Shown piece by piece: positions 1 through 9,960 of a stretch of 64,000 bases of DNA. The position numbers and the translations under genes were made by a program. The first letter of the stretch is position 1. Every line of letters begins with the position of its first letter. The notes below the pieces were generated by a model. That model made no database searches, had not been told where the DNA came from, and saw only the letters and a list, made by a program, of their open reading frames with translations. This DNA is from Craterostigma plantagineum (taxonomy: Eukaryota > Streptophyta > Magnoliopsida > Lamiales > Linderniaceae), in the NCBI GenBank assembly GCA_027422505.1, contig JAPQWV010001344.1:1-64000 (forward strand). Direction: 5' to 3'.

Positions 1-782
1 GCGAAACTGCATATCGCTCGAGCCAATTGTACTAAACAAGTTTCGATCGATACTGAACTTTAACTCTTGATTTATTAGTTACTCGACGAAACTGACTTTC
101 GCTCGAAACACGTTTCGATTGAAATTGCAATTTGATTAAATACCTTTATAATTTTATCGGCGAAACTGACTTTCACCCGAAACTCAATTCAATCGATCGA
201 AAATCAAAATTGACTCTTTGAAATTATTCTCGGCGAAACTGAGACTCTGCTTATTTAAATAGAGTTTCGCCCGAAACACTGTTCTTCTTCATCGATTTCA
301 AATTCACTCTTAAACCCTCTCTGCAATCGCACACGAACTCATCACTGTCTCACTCTGTTTTACCGTTTATTGCAACTCCAAATCCCTCATTGGTAAGGTA
401 AATCGCTTAATCTACAGCTTTTAACTGTTTTTTTTCTCATTCGTGCAGGTTACGCAGATTAGGGTTGCGTGAGTTCGAGCGAATCACTGTTAAAACGTGT
501 TTTCATCTCGCCTAAATTCGCTCGAAACTAATCTCTAGTTTCAATTTCACATCACAATCGGTCGATTGTTCTGAAAATATTACTCATTCTGTGTTTTCAA
601 ATCGACGTATTCTAGGGTTTTACGACTTTCGATCGAAACAGGGCATTTCAATTTTCAACATAATTTTAATCGTTTTGACTTAACCCTTTCGGCCGAAACT
701 ACCTCACAGTTTCGATCGAAACCGACGACAAAATTAATTTTAATCGATCGATACTTCTCACAGTTTTTACTCTATTCCACAG

Positions 783-1032
783 TTTCGATCGAAACTGAAG
801 GCTCAATTGAATCGATCGATTCGTGATTTAAATTGTATCACATTGGACTTTCGATCGAAACTAAATTGCATTCCCTTTCGCCGAACTTATTTAAAATTAA
901 ATATGACTTTCGATCGAAACTGAAGGCTCAATTAAATCGATCGTTTCATGATTTAAATTGTACCACATTGGACTTTCGATCGAAACTGAATTGCATTCCC
1001 CTTTCGCCGAACTTATTTAAATTAAATATGAC
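783..1032 (+). repeat. 125-bp tandem duplication inside the leader
   Basis: Two head-to-tail copies begin at about 783 and 908. A third, shorter and more diverged copy begins at about 1033. Each starts with TTTCGATCGAAACTGA and continues through CACATTGGACTTTCGATCG. The regular 125-bp step indicates local tandem duplication within the motif-rich leader. Confidence 0.75.
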
Positions 1033-1359
1033 TTTCGATCGAAACTGATTTTAATTTCACTTTCGCCGAATTTGCCTAAACTGAACATGACTTTCGATCG
1101 AAACCATAGTCCAAATTGAACTTATGATTTGAATCGTACGATGCACATTGTTGCCCGAAACTCAAAACCAATTGAAATTGAATTGAAATTGGCACTTTCG
1201 CCGATTGCTTAATTCAATTTCACTTTGTTTCTTCAATGAAACTTAGTCACAATTTTTGCCAAATTTTTCTAAGTCCTAACATGCTTAACAACGTATTGAA
1301 TAATTTTGCATACTTTCTAAGTCAAAATGGTCGATTTCCACTAATCCTTTGCTCTTATC

Positions 1360-1365
1360 TTGCAG
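1360..1365 (+). promoter_or_regulatory. Putative 3' splice acceptor just upstream of the ORF
   Basis: A pyrimidine-rich stretch ends in TTGCAG ten bases before the ATG at 1376. The array units have TTGTTACAG at the equivalent place before their ATG. That conservation suggests the ancestral transcript had a 5'-UTR intron. The donor is not securely identified. Confidence 0.35.
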
Positions 1366-1375
1366 ATATACCAAA

Positions 1376-1817
1376 ATGGTGCGACAAATTGATGAAATTT
1401 TCGCCTCCAAGGACTGGGCACAGAGGGCACCTAACAACCATCAACTTGACTTTGATAATACCACGTGCCCGGATCCTATCATTATTAAAATCCTCGCAAA
1501 CCACCCTCTAAACACCGCCCTACACATAACCGAGGTAGCCCTGAAGTATATGTGCAACAATTCTGGTCCACTCTTCAAAAACCAACCAATAACCCAAAAA
1601 TAACCACCCTTTCCGCCAAAATCGACAACACCATAGTTGTCTTTACTCCATCCATTCTCCGTTCCATACTAAACCTACCTCATTCACTCCTATATGATCC
1701 CCATCCCTCCAACGACGACCTAATCAGGGACTTCCTATTCATGGGCCACAAACCTAACGCCCAAAACACCATACACTTACCTGAGTTCACTGCCAAAGAC
1801 ATCCCTGCACCTTGGAG
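1376..1817 (+). pseudogene. Gag-like retroelement ORF, part 1 (broken)
   Basis: The ORF starts at ATG 1376 with MVRQIDEIFASKDW and reads through LDFDNTTCPDPIIIKIL. It then changes frame near 1535 and continues as QQFWSTLQ, KIDNTIVVFTPS, NDDLIRDFLFMGHKPNAQN and LPEFTAKDIPAPW, where a solo LTR interrupts it. Every unit of the array at 12.7-52.7 kb carries a clear homologue (for example LPEFCAKDTPQPW). The protein resembles the uncharacterised ORFs that plant retroelements often carry (the 'putative plant transposon protein' type); that assignment is from memory. No RT, protease or zinc knuckle is visible. The frame change and the insertion make it a pseudogene. Confidence 0.65.
1813..1817. repeat. 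Target site duplication TGGAG, left copy
   Basis: TGGAG lies directly before the TG that opens the solo LTR. The same five bases follow the terminal CA at 4559-4563. Confidence 0.9.
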
Positions 1818-2394
1818 TGTAATACCCGTCAAAATTATACGGGATTATTTTAATAATATTCGAACACTATGAAGTCGATTTCGAACATACACCGATTTTT
1901 CTTCCCGAGTCAGAACAAGAATTTAAATTTGACCCGATAATGAAAAATAAAGGCCCAATTGAACCAAAAGAAAAGTAATGGCCCAATTATGAGAGGTAGA
2001 CTAGAAATTAGGATTTTGGCCCAATAAAATATAATAATAAAATAAATAAATAAATGAGCAATTTTTAAGGAGAGGGACCTCTTTACACCTCATTATTTTG
2101 ACCCAAAAATATTATAATACTAATAGAATCAAAAACAAAACAAATCAAACAAAACAATTCAACTCCAAAATGAAACAAACAAAATAAAAATAAAACTAAT
2201 ACATACTTTATTAACCTAAAATATAAATTAGCAACTCAACTACAAATACAAATAAGAGATGGCGATTTTATGGAGAGGAGAAGGAATAAAGTGATATCCC
2301 AAACACTTAAATACAAAAATCAAAAGCCATCAAATACACCTAATACACCATTAATACAAGAGTAAATAACACTAAAACAATTAATAGGGAGACA

Positions 2395-2540
2395 CCATCA
2401 TAGAGAGGAGAGGCCGAGAGAATCAAAGAAAGAAAGAGAAAGAAAATAAAAGGGGAGAGAGAGGGAGAGGCCGAGTGGGAGAGAGGGAGAGAGGGAGAGA
2501 AGAAAAGAAAAAAAAGAGAGGGAAAAGAAAGGGAGAAGCT
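2395..2540 (+). repeat. Purine-rich GAGAGG tract in the solo LTR
   Basis: About 145 bp is almost wholly A and G on this strand, with repeated GAGAGGGAGAG. The antisense frame at 2340-2543 is its low-complexity shadow, not a gene. A (TA)n run follows near 2738-2756. Confidence 0.8.
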
Positions 2541-3959
2541 CACGGGCGAGGAGGAGCTTGAGATCGAAGGGTCGGGATCACACTCGTGACATAATTCTCT
2601 GCGGATTAAGGTAGGTGAAGATCACCTACATACGTAAATAATATTAGGAATTTCGAATTTTTACGTGTTTGCATGTTCTTCATCGAGTTCTTCGTGTTTA
2701 CGTGATAGTGATGATTTATTTGCATGAATTGTTCATTATGTATATATATATATATATAGATATCGGTTAGCTTAGAAGGACCATGAGTATTTAGAAATAA
2801 GGATAGAGGATTTTAAGATTAAGAAATTAGGATTAAACATAGGAAAGATTAGAGTTTTCTAGGGTTCTTTATTCATTTCGGCCAGGAGGTATAAAAAATT
2901 CATATCTCACAATCTAGATGTCGGATTAAGGATCCATTTGGACAGAATCTAGATTTGTAAGTCCTTTAAGTGTGGTTAAAATTTCAGGTCCATCGGACAG
3001 CGTTTACCCCTTTATCATTGAGAAACGCGAAACTGTCGGAAAACAGTCTATAAAATAGTTATTTTAAAATTTTAGAGACTTAATCGAAATTTACAAGAAT
3101 CTGGGGAGACTGTGTTGTAAAATTTCGAAAAGAGAATATTTTTAAAGAAATATAAAGCTTTTAGGACATATTTTAAATTTGGAATATATTATTGGGGTCC
3201 TTTGTGAAATTTTCAAAAACTCAGGTACTAAATTGACAAGTTTTAAAAAAATATATATAGAGACTAAAAATGTAAAAATTCAAAACTGGGGATATTTTAA
3301 TACTAAATTTAGTTCGGGATGAAATTAGAACATTTCAAAAGTTTAGGGATGTTAATTAAATTTATATAATTTCGGCTAGGATGAAATTAGAATTTTTCAA
3401 AAGTTTTGGGGCAAATCTGAATTCTATAAAAATTTGGGCAGATTTGAAATTTGAGAAAATTTTTGAATTTTAGATAAATTTTGAGGATCATTTATGGACA
3501 TTTTATAATTATATAAAATTTTTTTAATATTGAGTCAAGGAATTTCAAATTTGCTTCCTTAAAAATAAAATAATGAGATTTTGGATTTTTAAAAGTAAAA
3601 TTTGGAGAAATATTTCTAAATAGGAATTGAAGTATTATTTTAAAAAAATTTGGAGCTAAAGATAAAAGGATTAAAATTTTGGAACTCTTAGTGTAATTTA
3701 GGGGAGAGTTTAGTAGATAAGTTTTCGGGCTCTGGGCCCAAATTATTTGTGTACGCTAGTTTTTGAATCGAGCCGAGCTAATACCTTGCGCCGATACGTT
3801 ATATGAAAATTTGCATTTTATGTGTTGTACTTTATTTGCACGACATTTGCATACACATGTCATGAGAGGAGTTATAACCGTGCGGGGTCTCGGTAATGTC
3901 GATGAGTGGGATAGAGTGACTGATGTTATTTGTCGGGCTACGACTCAATGAAGCGCTCG

Positions 3960-4070
3960 CGGTTGAGACCGAGATGGGGCCGTTTGTCACTATTTTAGGT
4001 ACGGCTGAGACCGAGATGGGGCCGTTACCTGCCATTGTTATAGACGGTTGAGACCGAGATGGGGCCGTAC
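3960..4070 (+). repeat. Three 43-bp-spaced copies of GTTGAGACCGAGATGGGGCC in the solo LTR
   Basis: The block GAGACCGAGATGGGGCCGT recurs three times at a step of about 43 bp. It is a local duplication within the LTR, in a place where the unrelated Tekay LTR at 32 kb carries its own triple repeat. Confidence 0.8.
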
Positions 4071-4558
4071 TATCATGGCTTTTTATGACATTTATGTGTG
4101 AATTCCGAGTCTAGCCTAGGGTCCTGTGTTTGAAATAAGATGTGTGGTGAAAACAAGTGTGTATTCTTGAGATGTCAAGTGTGCATTCGTGAGGTGTCGG
4201 GATTGGGTTGTGAGAGCATTTGCATTCATGCATATTTTCATCTACTGGGCAAAAGCTCAGGGTTTACGTGTGTAGGTAACGCGGCTGATGGCGGTGACTC
4301 CACGGACTTTTGAGGGCGGCACAGTACATGTGACGCGACCTGTAGAACGAGTTTATGTTTCGTGTTTTTTAAATTTGGACTTGGACTTCATGGGCTTCGG
4401 TCCAATGAATAAAGATGTTGTTTGGGCTTGGCTTATGGATTTAGACATTGAATGAATTTGTATTATTATGTTTTAGAAGTATAAGTAAAAAGGGGCTTTT
4501 TGCTGCTTACGCTGCGAAAATCCGCCAAAATACGTATCTAGGAAGTCAGGTTGTTACA

Positions 4559-4563
4559 TGGAG
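4559..4563. repeat. Target site duplication TGGAG, right copy
   Basis: This copy directly follows the terminal CA of the solo LTR and matches 1813-1817 exactly. Confidence 0.9.
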
Positions 4564-5205
4564 GACTCTGTTTCTCATTGTCAACAAGTGCCTCTCGCCA
4601 AAGCACTCCGGGTCCGACAAGTGCAACCGGAACATCATGCTTATCTTCCACGGGATCGTCTTCAACAAAAATTATGATGTCGCCCAACTCATCTGGTCCG
4701 ACATCCTCGATCAACTGCGAAGGCGAGGCCTTGGAGCAACGAAGCTGGTGCTCCCTTACTTACGTTGGCTACCCGTCATCGTCCAACATTTCGTGGATCT
4801 TCATCCCGAAATCGAACGCCGACCGAGAGATGAGGGTTATCAATCTCCGAAGCTCATAAAAATCCAATCTACGAAGAGCAAAATCGATCAGGAGGCCATG
4901 ATCATCCCAGACTACTTACTTCGCCTCCTCGATTCGAATGAGCCGGAGCTACGCAAGCCAACAACCTCGACGACGTCCCCGTGGCTCAACAAAACCCAGT
5001 TGAACCTAACCCAGGGACAAGCCAACCCCCACAGCCAAATGTAGGTCTAGGAAGCTCCTCATCCCCACAGCCTAAACGAAAGCGCAAAACCAAAGGGGAT
5101 GACCGAGGAGGACAACAGGAACGGCGTACAAAGCAAACACGACCGTACTCCGAAGCCAACTACTCCACTAATAAGCCGGTCCGAGCCCATAGGTACAGGG
5201 GATGA
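4564..5205 (+). pseudogene. Gag-like retroelement ORF, part 2
   Basis: The ORF resumes after the solo LTR as RTLFLIVNKCLSPKHSG and runs through DKCNRNIMLIFHGIVFNK, LIWSDILDQLRRRG and LPYLRWLPVIVQHFVD. It then shifts frame near 4980 to the basic tail NPGTSQPPQPNVGLG, KRKRKTKGDD and QERRTKQ, ending at 5205. The array units keep the first and last blocks (KCLSPKHTG, then GTSQPHQPSLGLG) but lack the segment in between, about 4630-5010. The missing part is the most domain-like stretch and may hold the conserved core of the family. The basic, Ser/Pro-rich end could be nucleic-acid binding; that is inference. Confidence 0.6.
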
Positions 5206-6440
5206 CTTTGTATTTCCCAGAAGTAGAAGTCGCGACATCGGGTCCAGTCGCGCAAACTACCCTTCCCAGCCACTCAGTCATCTCCCAACAGATGATTGTT
5301 TCACATACTCACGAGGTGCCACGTCATCCATCACCACCTCGCTCGGAGGTGGTTGATGTAACAAGCAGTACTCCGCCTCAGACTGCACCTTCCTTGATCA
5401 CTACGAGTCTAGTGCCTCACCATCCATAATTTCTCTTTCTAGGACACTACCAATAGATTCTGCACCTCTAGATCTTAGTGATCTAGACCGAACGCTCTAC
5501 GAGGTCTCCGACTAGAGTCTAGTACGGAACAGAGCGGAAGACCCAACGTAGTCAACATCACTGCAGCTACGACCTTGGGCCATCAATCTGAGTCAGCCTC
5601 AGCTTTGATGTCAAAGACGAGCCTTCGTGGCCTCGGTTCTTCAAGTCCTGTGAAAACGGGTGGCACATCAGTACCCTATACTGATGTTGTGACGACGGAA
5701 CGTCTTAGTGACTCCGTCAGGTTATTTTCCCCGTTCGTGGCGGAGGTGAGGCTAGAGAATCGACTCACAGCATTGGCGAAAGATCTCGAGGACACTATTA
5801 TGACCCAAGTCTACAACGTCATTGGGACATCCTCTCGGGATAAAGGAAAGCCCCGTCAACGAAGAAGTACCCACGCAACCCGACCCAACTCCTGGCTCTG
5901 AGGAAGGACCGTGGAACGTACCAATCCCGGAACTGATCGACGTTCTACTGGCCCGACTCCGTTCCGCACCGACGCTCACTGCCTATGAAGCGGAGGTCTC
6001 AGATGTCTGGAGCTTCCTTTCAACCCGCCTAACCCCGGCGAGGCCCAGTCATCAAGACAATCACGTGACGACCCTGACGGTGGGGATCGTCCGAGGGGGA
6101 GAAGACACAAGGGACAGGGCCTCAACCGCAGCCACAGCCGCAACCTAGAACCACCCGAACACCCACCAGAACAAAACACCTACACCCACCCAAACCAGAA
6201 AATCTACCCGAACTACTACCAATACAACCCAAACGACCTCTCATCAACCGTGAGTCCATCACTGCCTAGCCTTACAAACCCAAGAACTTCCTCTGATCCT
6301 CCATCCTCACATACTCTATCTCTCGAAAACTTTACAACCACACTCAGCGGTAGAAAAGTACATCTTCAACGACGATTGGTTAACAAAGCCGATGCATCCA
6401 GCCTTGGCCAAGGGCTTACTGGACAACGCCAGATATCTTG
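5206..6440 (+). pseudogene. Degenerate Ser/Thr/Pro-rich continuation of the gag-like ORF
   Basis: Coding-like sequence continues but changes frame repeatedly. At 5202-5429 it is Ser/Pro-rich (VPRHPSPPRSEVVDV). At 5575-5901 it includes RLENRLTALAKDLEDTIMTQ, which could be helical. At 5822-6148 it reads PELIDVLLARLRSAPTLTAY. At 6149-6440 it is Pro/Thr-rich with NDDWLTKPMHPALAKGLLDN. I do not recognise a named domain. The same strand and the lack of any boundary suggest it is the decayed middle of the polypeptide that begins at 1376. Confidence 0.4.
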
Positions 6441-6917
6441 ATGAAGGCAAATGTTGACCTAGCACTTATCGACGATGATGAGCTCGAGAAGATGAAGACT
6501 ACGAAGCAGACATTCCAGAACTTCCAGAGCTTCTCAACACGCTGTCGTCGATAAGGAGTGCCCCTTGAAGTCGAAGATAGAAAAGAATCAGAAGCCGCCG
6601 TGGGAAAGCAAGCACTGATAGAAGAATAGTGAAGTAGAAGAACGAGAAGAAGAGAAGTAGATAGGAAGAAAGTCGATAGAGCGAGAAAGGAATCAGACTA
6701 GAACGAGGAAAAGAGTGATAGAATATGATGATAGCTTAGAAGAGATACGAAGTTGGAGGAAGAAATAGAATCAAAGCTAGAACTGAGTCTAAGAGGCTAA
6801 CTCATCTCCCGAGAACAAGCTATACGATACCTACTCAATCGTAGATGGCTTGTGTTGAGAGCAAAAGATACAAACGTTGACATCTTAGAAGAGAAAGAAA
6901 AGGCCAGAATCAGCAAA
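6441..6917 (+). other. Purine-rich internal region with no readable gene
   Basis: This stretch is rich in GAAG and AGAAGA, with stops in all frames. It lies between the Pro/Thr-rich part and the recognisable C-terminal domain, so it is probably decayed coding sequence for an acidic or basic linker. I see no separate feature in it. Confidence 0.35.
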
Positions 6918-7611
6918 ATTGGGAGTTCGGCGAGGTCGTCTCGACTATTATGAGTATCCAATCTATAAAGTGCAGCGAGAAGATGGAACGGTTGAGGAAC
7001 TAACTGAAGGCGATCTCTCCTAAATCAGAGGTGAAGATGTTGATCGGATACTTTTCAGCTTCAGATTTCTTGGAACACTCCAGAATCCAGACTTGAAAGT
7101 GGGCTACGTTGCTCTTAAGCGATTCATGATGCGCCAAATCAAGTTCAATTAGACTCACGATCTTCAAATGACGGTGGAAAGCAACATGAAAAGGGTGAAT
7201 CTCACGAAGCCATCCTTCGAAGTCCCCGACTCAAGTCTTGGTGAAGGCCACATAATCAATGATGACATCGATCCATCGGTGGTCTACATCAATTACAAAG
7301 GAGAAAAGAGGCTGATGAAAACATCCGAGATTGCCAAATTCAGCGATGGGACGCTGCTGATTATTCGGGTGAAACTCGAATGGATTTTGGAGAAGCTAAG
7401 GAACGAAGAAGCAAAAGTCCAGGAGAAGTACGAGAAGCTGATCAACATCATCTCGATCGATTATCCTTACGACGAACGATACGATCTTACGAGTTCAGAC
7501 TTGGACTCAGGAAATCGATTGATGCTGTGGAGGAACCCAAGAAGAAGAAGACACAAAGGACATCAAAGCGAAAAGGATGCTAAGGGGGAGATTGTTAGGA
7601 ATATTTTATAG
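6918..7611 (+). pseudogene. C-terminal domain of a plant retroelement protein (KFSDGTL type), with stops
   Basis: One frame reads LDYYEYPIYKVQREDG, EELTEGDLS, a TAA at 7021, RFMMRQIKFN, a TAG at 7150, then an open stretch from 7168 to 7611 including MKRVNLTKPSFE, VVYINYKGEKRLMKTSEIAK and FSDGTLLIIRVKLEWILEKL. From memory, the blocks 'RLM..sE..KFSDGTL' and 'DLQ..vES....lNLTKP' recur in many asterid retroelement-associated proteins of unknown function. The frame ends just at the polypurine tract and 3' LTR, as expected for the last coding part of an LTR element. Two in-frame stops make it a pseudogene. Confidence 0.5.
7581..7592 (+). other. Polypurine tract of the gag-like retroelement
   Basis: TAAGGGGGAGAT sits directly before the LTR start TGTTAGGAAT. 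The layout (purine run, then TGTT) is the usual plus-strand priming site of copia-like plant elements. Confidence 0.75.
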
Positions 7612-7907
7612 CATCCTTTAATTTATGTAATCTTGGGTTAATATGTTTATTTAATGGGTTGTAGTAGTTTGGGGGGTGACTTATGATATTAAGTCATAGT
7701 TTTGTATTGGGCTTTAATATACCAAACAATTTGGCTATATAAAGCCCAAAAATTACCCTAATTAGGGTTTTATCAAAGAATTGAAAGGTAAGCCACCTTG
7801 TACGTTACATTAAGAAAACACATACTAACACACACTCAAGGTGTTCTTCACGTTTAACACATTCAAACCCTTCTTTTGATGCTTGTTTGGTAATATAAGG
7901 GCCAACA
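7593..7907 (+). mobile_element. 3' LTR (315 bp) of the gag-like retroelement
   Basis: It begins TGTTAGGAAT and ends GGGCCAACA, giving short imperfect inverted ends (TGTTGG/CCAACA). A polypurine tract precedes it and a TATA box lies inside. Immediately after it, sequence of a copia RT on the opposite strand begins mid-domain, so this LTR end is an insertion junction. The 5' LTR and the matching target duplication would lie left of the window, so the boundary is judged from the termini and the copia break alone. Confidence 0.72.
7736..7743 (+). promoter_or_regulatory. TATA box in the 315-bp LTR
   Basis: TATATAAA lies about 165 bp before the LTR end, in a good position for the LTR promoter. An ATTAGGGTTTT box follows about 20 bp downstream. 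Confidence 0.55.
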
Positions 7908-8566
7908 CCCATTTAGTCCGACAATTGTTTTCCCATGTAGACGGGTACCAAGGTCCACACTTGAAGACGTTCGAATTGATTTATTTCCTCTTGCATCGCA
8001 ATTGGCCAATCCGGGTCTCGAAGTGCGTCTGCTACCTTAATAGGCTCGTTTTGGCTCAGGAAGCAACTGAAAAGACTGTGTTGACGACGTGTCCTCACAC
8101 CATCCGAAGGATCGCCAATTATCTGATCAACTGGGTGACCTCTAGTCCACTTGCGCTCATGAGGCAAGACTGAAGTCGATGCGTCAGCCATCTGTGGGCC
8201 TAGATTTCCTATAGTCTCTGATTGATCAATTGTCTGAGGAAGTTCCATTTCCGCACTTGGATTGATCGTCTCTGATGATACTTCCTCGAGGACCACTATA
8301 GGTTCTACGTTGTTCTGTGGCAATTCCGAATCGGGTGGGGTAGAGACGTGAGATGAACTTGGTATGTCGGTCTCGTTGGGTGGAGAATCCACTGTAGGCG
8401 TAATAGTGCATGACCGATATACTGGTTCGAAGAGAGAATCCAAATCGTCTAATACAAGTCTCGTTGCTTCTTCTGACATTGACTTCGAAGTTGTTGCCAT
8501 CTTCTGTTGGTTTTGTGCCAACACACCAGTGATTACGGGTTCTGAGATGTAGTCTTCAGAAACCAA
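7908..8566 (-). pseudogene. Copia RT N-terminus and integrase-RT linker
   Basis: The frame carries a Ser/Glu-rich linker and then DPDWPIAMQEEINQFERLQV followed by WTLVP, the conserved opening of copia reverse transcriptase. Just before 7908 the frame shifts, and a TKWV-like remnant is visible where the LTR of the neighbouring element cuts in. No catalytic YVDD region is present, so only the first part of RT survives here. The rest, if it exists, is left of the window. Confidence 0.82.
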
Positions 8567-9027
8567 CGGGTGAGCACGGGTCCTGCACTGAGTTGAGCAG
8601 GAACCACCGGGTTAGGTACGGGTCCTGGACTGAGGTGACCAGAAGCCATTTCTACCACTTCATGGAAAGTGACATTATAGCTTTCCTTAATTGTTCGGTT
8701 GGACTTGATGTATACTCGGTACGGTTTTGATGTTGAAGAATACCCGACGAAAGTTGCTTCGAATGCTTTAGGGTCGAACTTAGCACGATGCTCTCTGTCA
8801 TTTGCCAAAGCACTTGCACCCGAAGACTTTAAGGAATGAGATGTTGGCACTCTATTATTCACAATCTCGTACGGAGTCTTGTTGAACCGTTTGTGAACCA
8901 CCGTCCTGTTTTGAGTGAAACAAGCGGTATTGACTACTTCGGCCCATAGAAAGTATGGAATTCCTGAATGGATCGCATTGTACGAGCTGCTTCCACTAGT
9001 GTTTGGTTTTCCTTTCAACGACCCCAT
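8533..9027 (-). pseudogene. Copia integrase C-terminal region
   Basis: The frame reads GIPYFLWAEVVNTACFTQNR, then RFNKTPYEIVNNRVP, then FDPKAFEATFVGYSS and KPYRVYIKSNRTI. These are the standard blocks between the catalytic core of copia integrase and RT. It overlaps the preceding integrase frame near 9000-9027, where one frameshift separates the two. The end runs into a Pro/Val-rich linker. Confidence 0.85.
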
Positions 9028-9600
9028 TTTGCTTAGGTGTCTTGGCGGCTGAAAATTGTTGACTTATTCCAAGTTTCTGATAAAATGCATTGAGGTGGTT
9101 GTTCTTGAACTCAGTGCCATTGTCTGTTCGAATAACTTGGATAGTCTGTTGCAGCAGATTTTGAGTAGTGTTCAAAAAATTGATAATCAAGTCACCGGTC
9201 TCATCTTTGGTTCGGAGGAACTTAGTCCATGTGTAGCGAGAGTAGTCATCGACGATAACTGGCACGTACTTGCGTCCATTGATACTCTGTGTCTGCATTG
9301 GCCCACAGAGGTCCATGTGGATTAATTCCAATGGGCGAGAAGTAGAAGCAATTTGCTTGACATGATGGGACGCTCGCTTCATTTTTCCTAATTGACATGC
9401 CGAACATTGATGCTCCCTTTGTAGGAGTATAGTTGGAAGACCGCGAACCAACTTTTTCGTTGAAAGACGTTGGAGTGCTTTCATATTTAGATGAGACAGT
9501 CGTTGATGCCATAGGCTGTTCCTCTGTAAATCTATCTGAAAAGATGAGGCATACAGCTGTCGTGGGCCGCACGAACGTCAGGTTGATCGTGTAAAGATTG
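8996..9600 (-). pseudogene. Copia GAG-pre-integrase and integrase catalytic core
   Basis: Reading from about 9600: LWHQRLSHLNMKALQRLS (GAG-pre-integrase), CSACQLGKMKRASH (the CC half of the zinc-binding region), HMDLCGPMQ (first catalytic Asp), VIVDDYSRYTW, VIRTDNGTEF (second Asp) and TPKQNGVVERK (catalytic Glu). The D-D-E triad is therefore present in the sequence. The element is nonetheless broken elsewhere, and the frame is lost just after VVERK. Confidence 0.88.
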
Positions 9601-9839
9601 GATTTTCGAAGTCCTTGAAGGAGTTATGTGTCCTGACTATCCAAAATTCTGCACCGATCAGCATGAAAGACCACCTAGAATCCTTCGTCACATAACTGGC
9701 CTATGCTGAACAAGTTATGGCGGAGGCCTTCGACGTACGAGACATCTTTTATTGTCAGATTCTCCAGAATGATATATCCAAATCCAAGAATTGGAGCTGA
9801 GTCATTGTTTCTGAATCTGACTTTGTTGTTCGGTCGGGT

Positions 9840-9960
9840 CTTTGTAGTTGCTTAGCAGCTCTTGTTTACCAGTCATGTGTGTGGAGCACCAGAGTCGAGT
9901 ACCACACATGATGGATCTGCAAAAACAAATTAGAGAGCTTTACGTACCCACTTAAGCATG
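9840..9960 (-). pseudogene. Copia aspartic protease motif
   Basis: The - strand reads DPSCVVLDSGAPHTHDW at about 9917-9865. The DSGA core is the aspartic protease active site. The flanking protease sequence is interrupted by stops. Its place upstream of integrase fits copia order. Confidence 0.7.

Larger units (their letters stand above)
1..1375 (+). repeat. Leader of a gag-like retroelement, rich in TTTCGATCGAAACT motifs
   Basis: This is non-coding sequence upstream of the gag-like ORF that starts at 1376. It is built from many copies of the self-complementary core TTTCGATCGAAA and of the variants TTTCGCCGAA and TTTCGCCCGAAAC, on an AT-rich background. The left end of the element is outside the window. 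Each unit of the array at 12726-52692 has a leader of the same style with a different core (ATCGCCCGATT). Short open frames here (for example 833-1048) are by-products of the repeats. A GTAAG near 395 and the acceptor-like TTGCAG at 1360-1365 make a 5'-UTR intron possible but unproven. Confidence 0.7.
1818..4558 (+). mobile_element. Solo LTR (2741 bp) of a Ty3/gypsy-type retrotransposon
   Basis: The segment begins TGTAATACCCG and ends GGTTGTTACA, so it has TG...CA ends with a short imperfect inverted repeat. The 5-bp duplication TGGAG flanks it on both sides. Removing it rejoins the gag-like ORF at the point where array homologues are continuous (PW then RTLF). It has no coding sequence, PBS or PPT, so it is a solo LTR left by LTR-LTR recombination. 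Its size and termini, and a CTACTGGGCAAAAGCTCAG segment near 4241-4260, recall the LTRs of Tekay-type chromoviruses such as the one at 32-50 kb, but the sequence is a different family. The orientation is inferred from that likeness. Confidence 0.88.

Noticed and set aside
2340..2543. 67-aa Ser/Leu/Phe-rich antisense frame
   Set aside because: It is a low-complexity complement of the purine-rich tract in the solo LTR.
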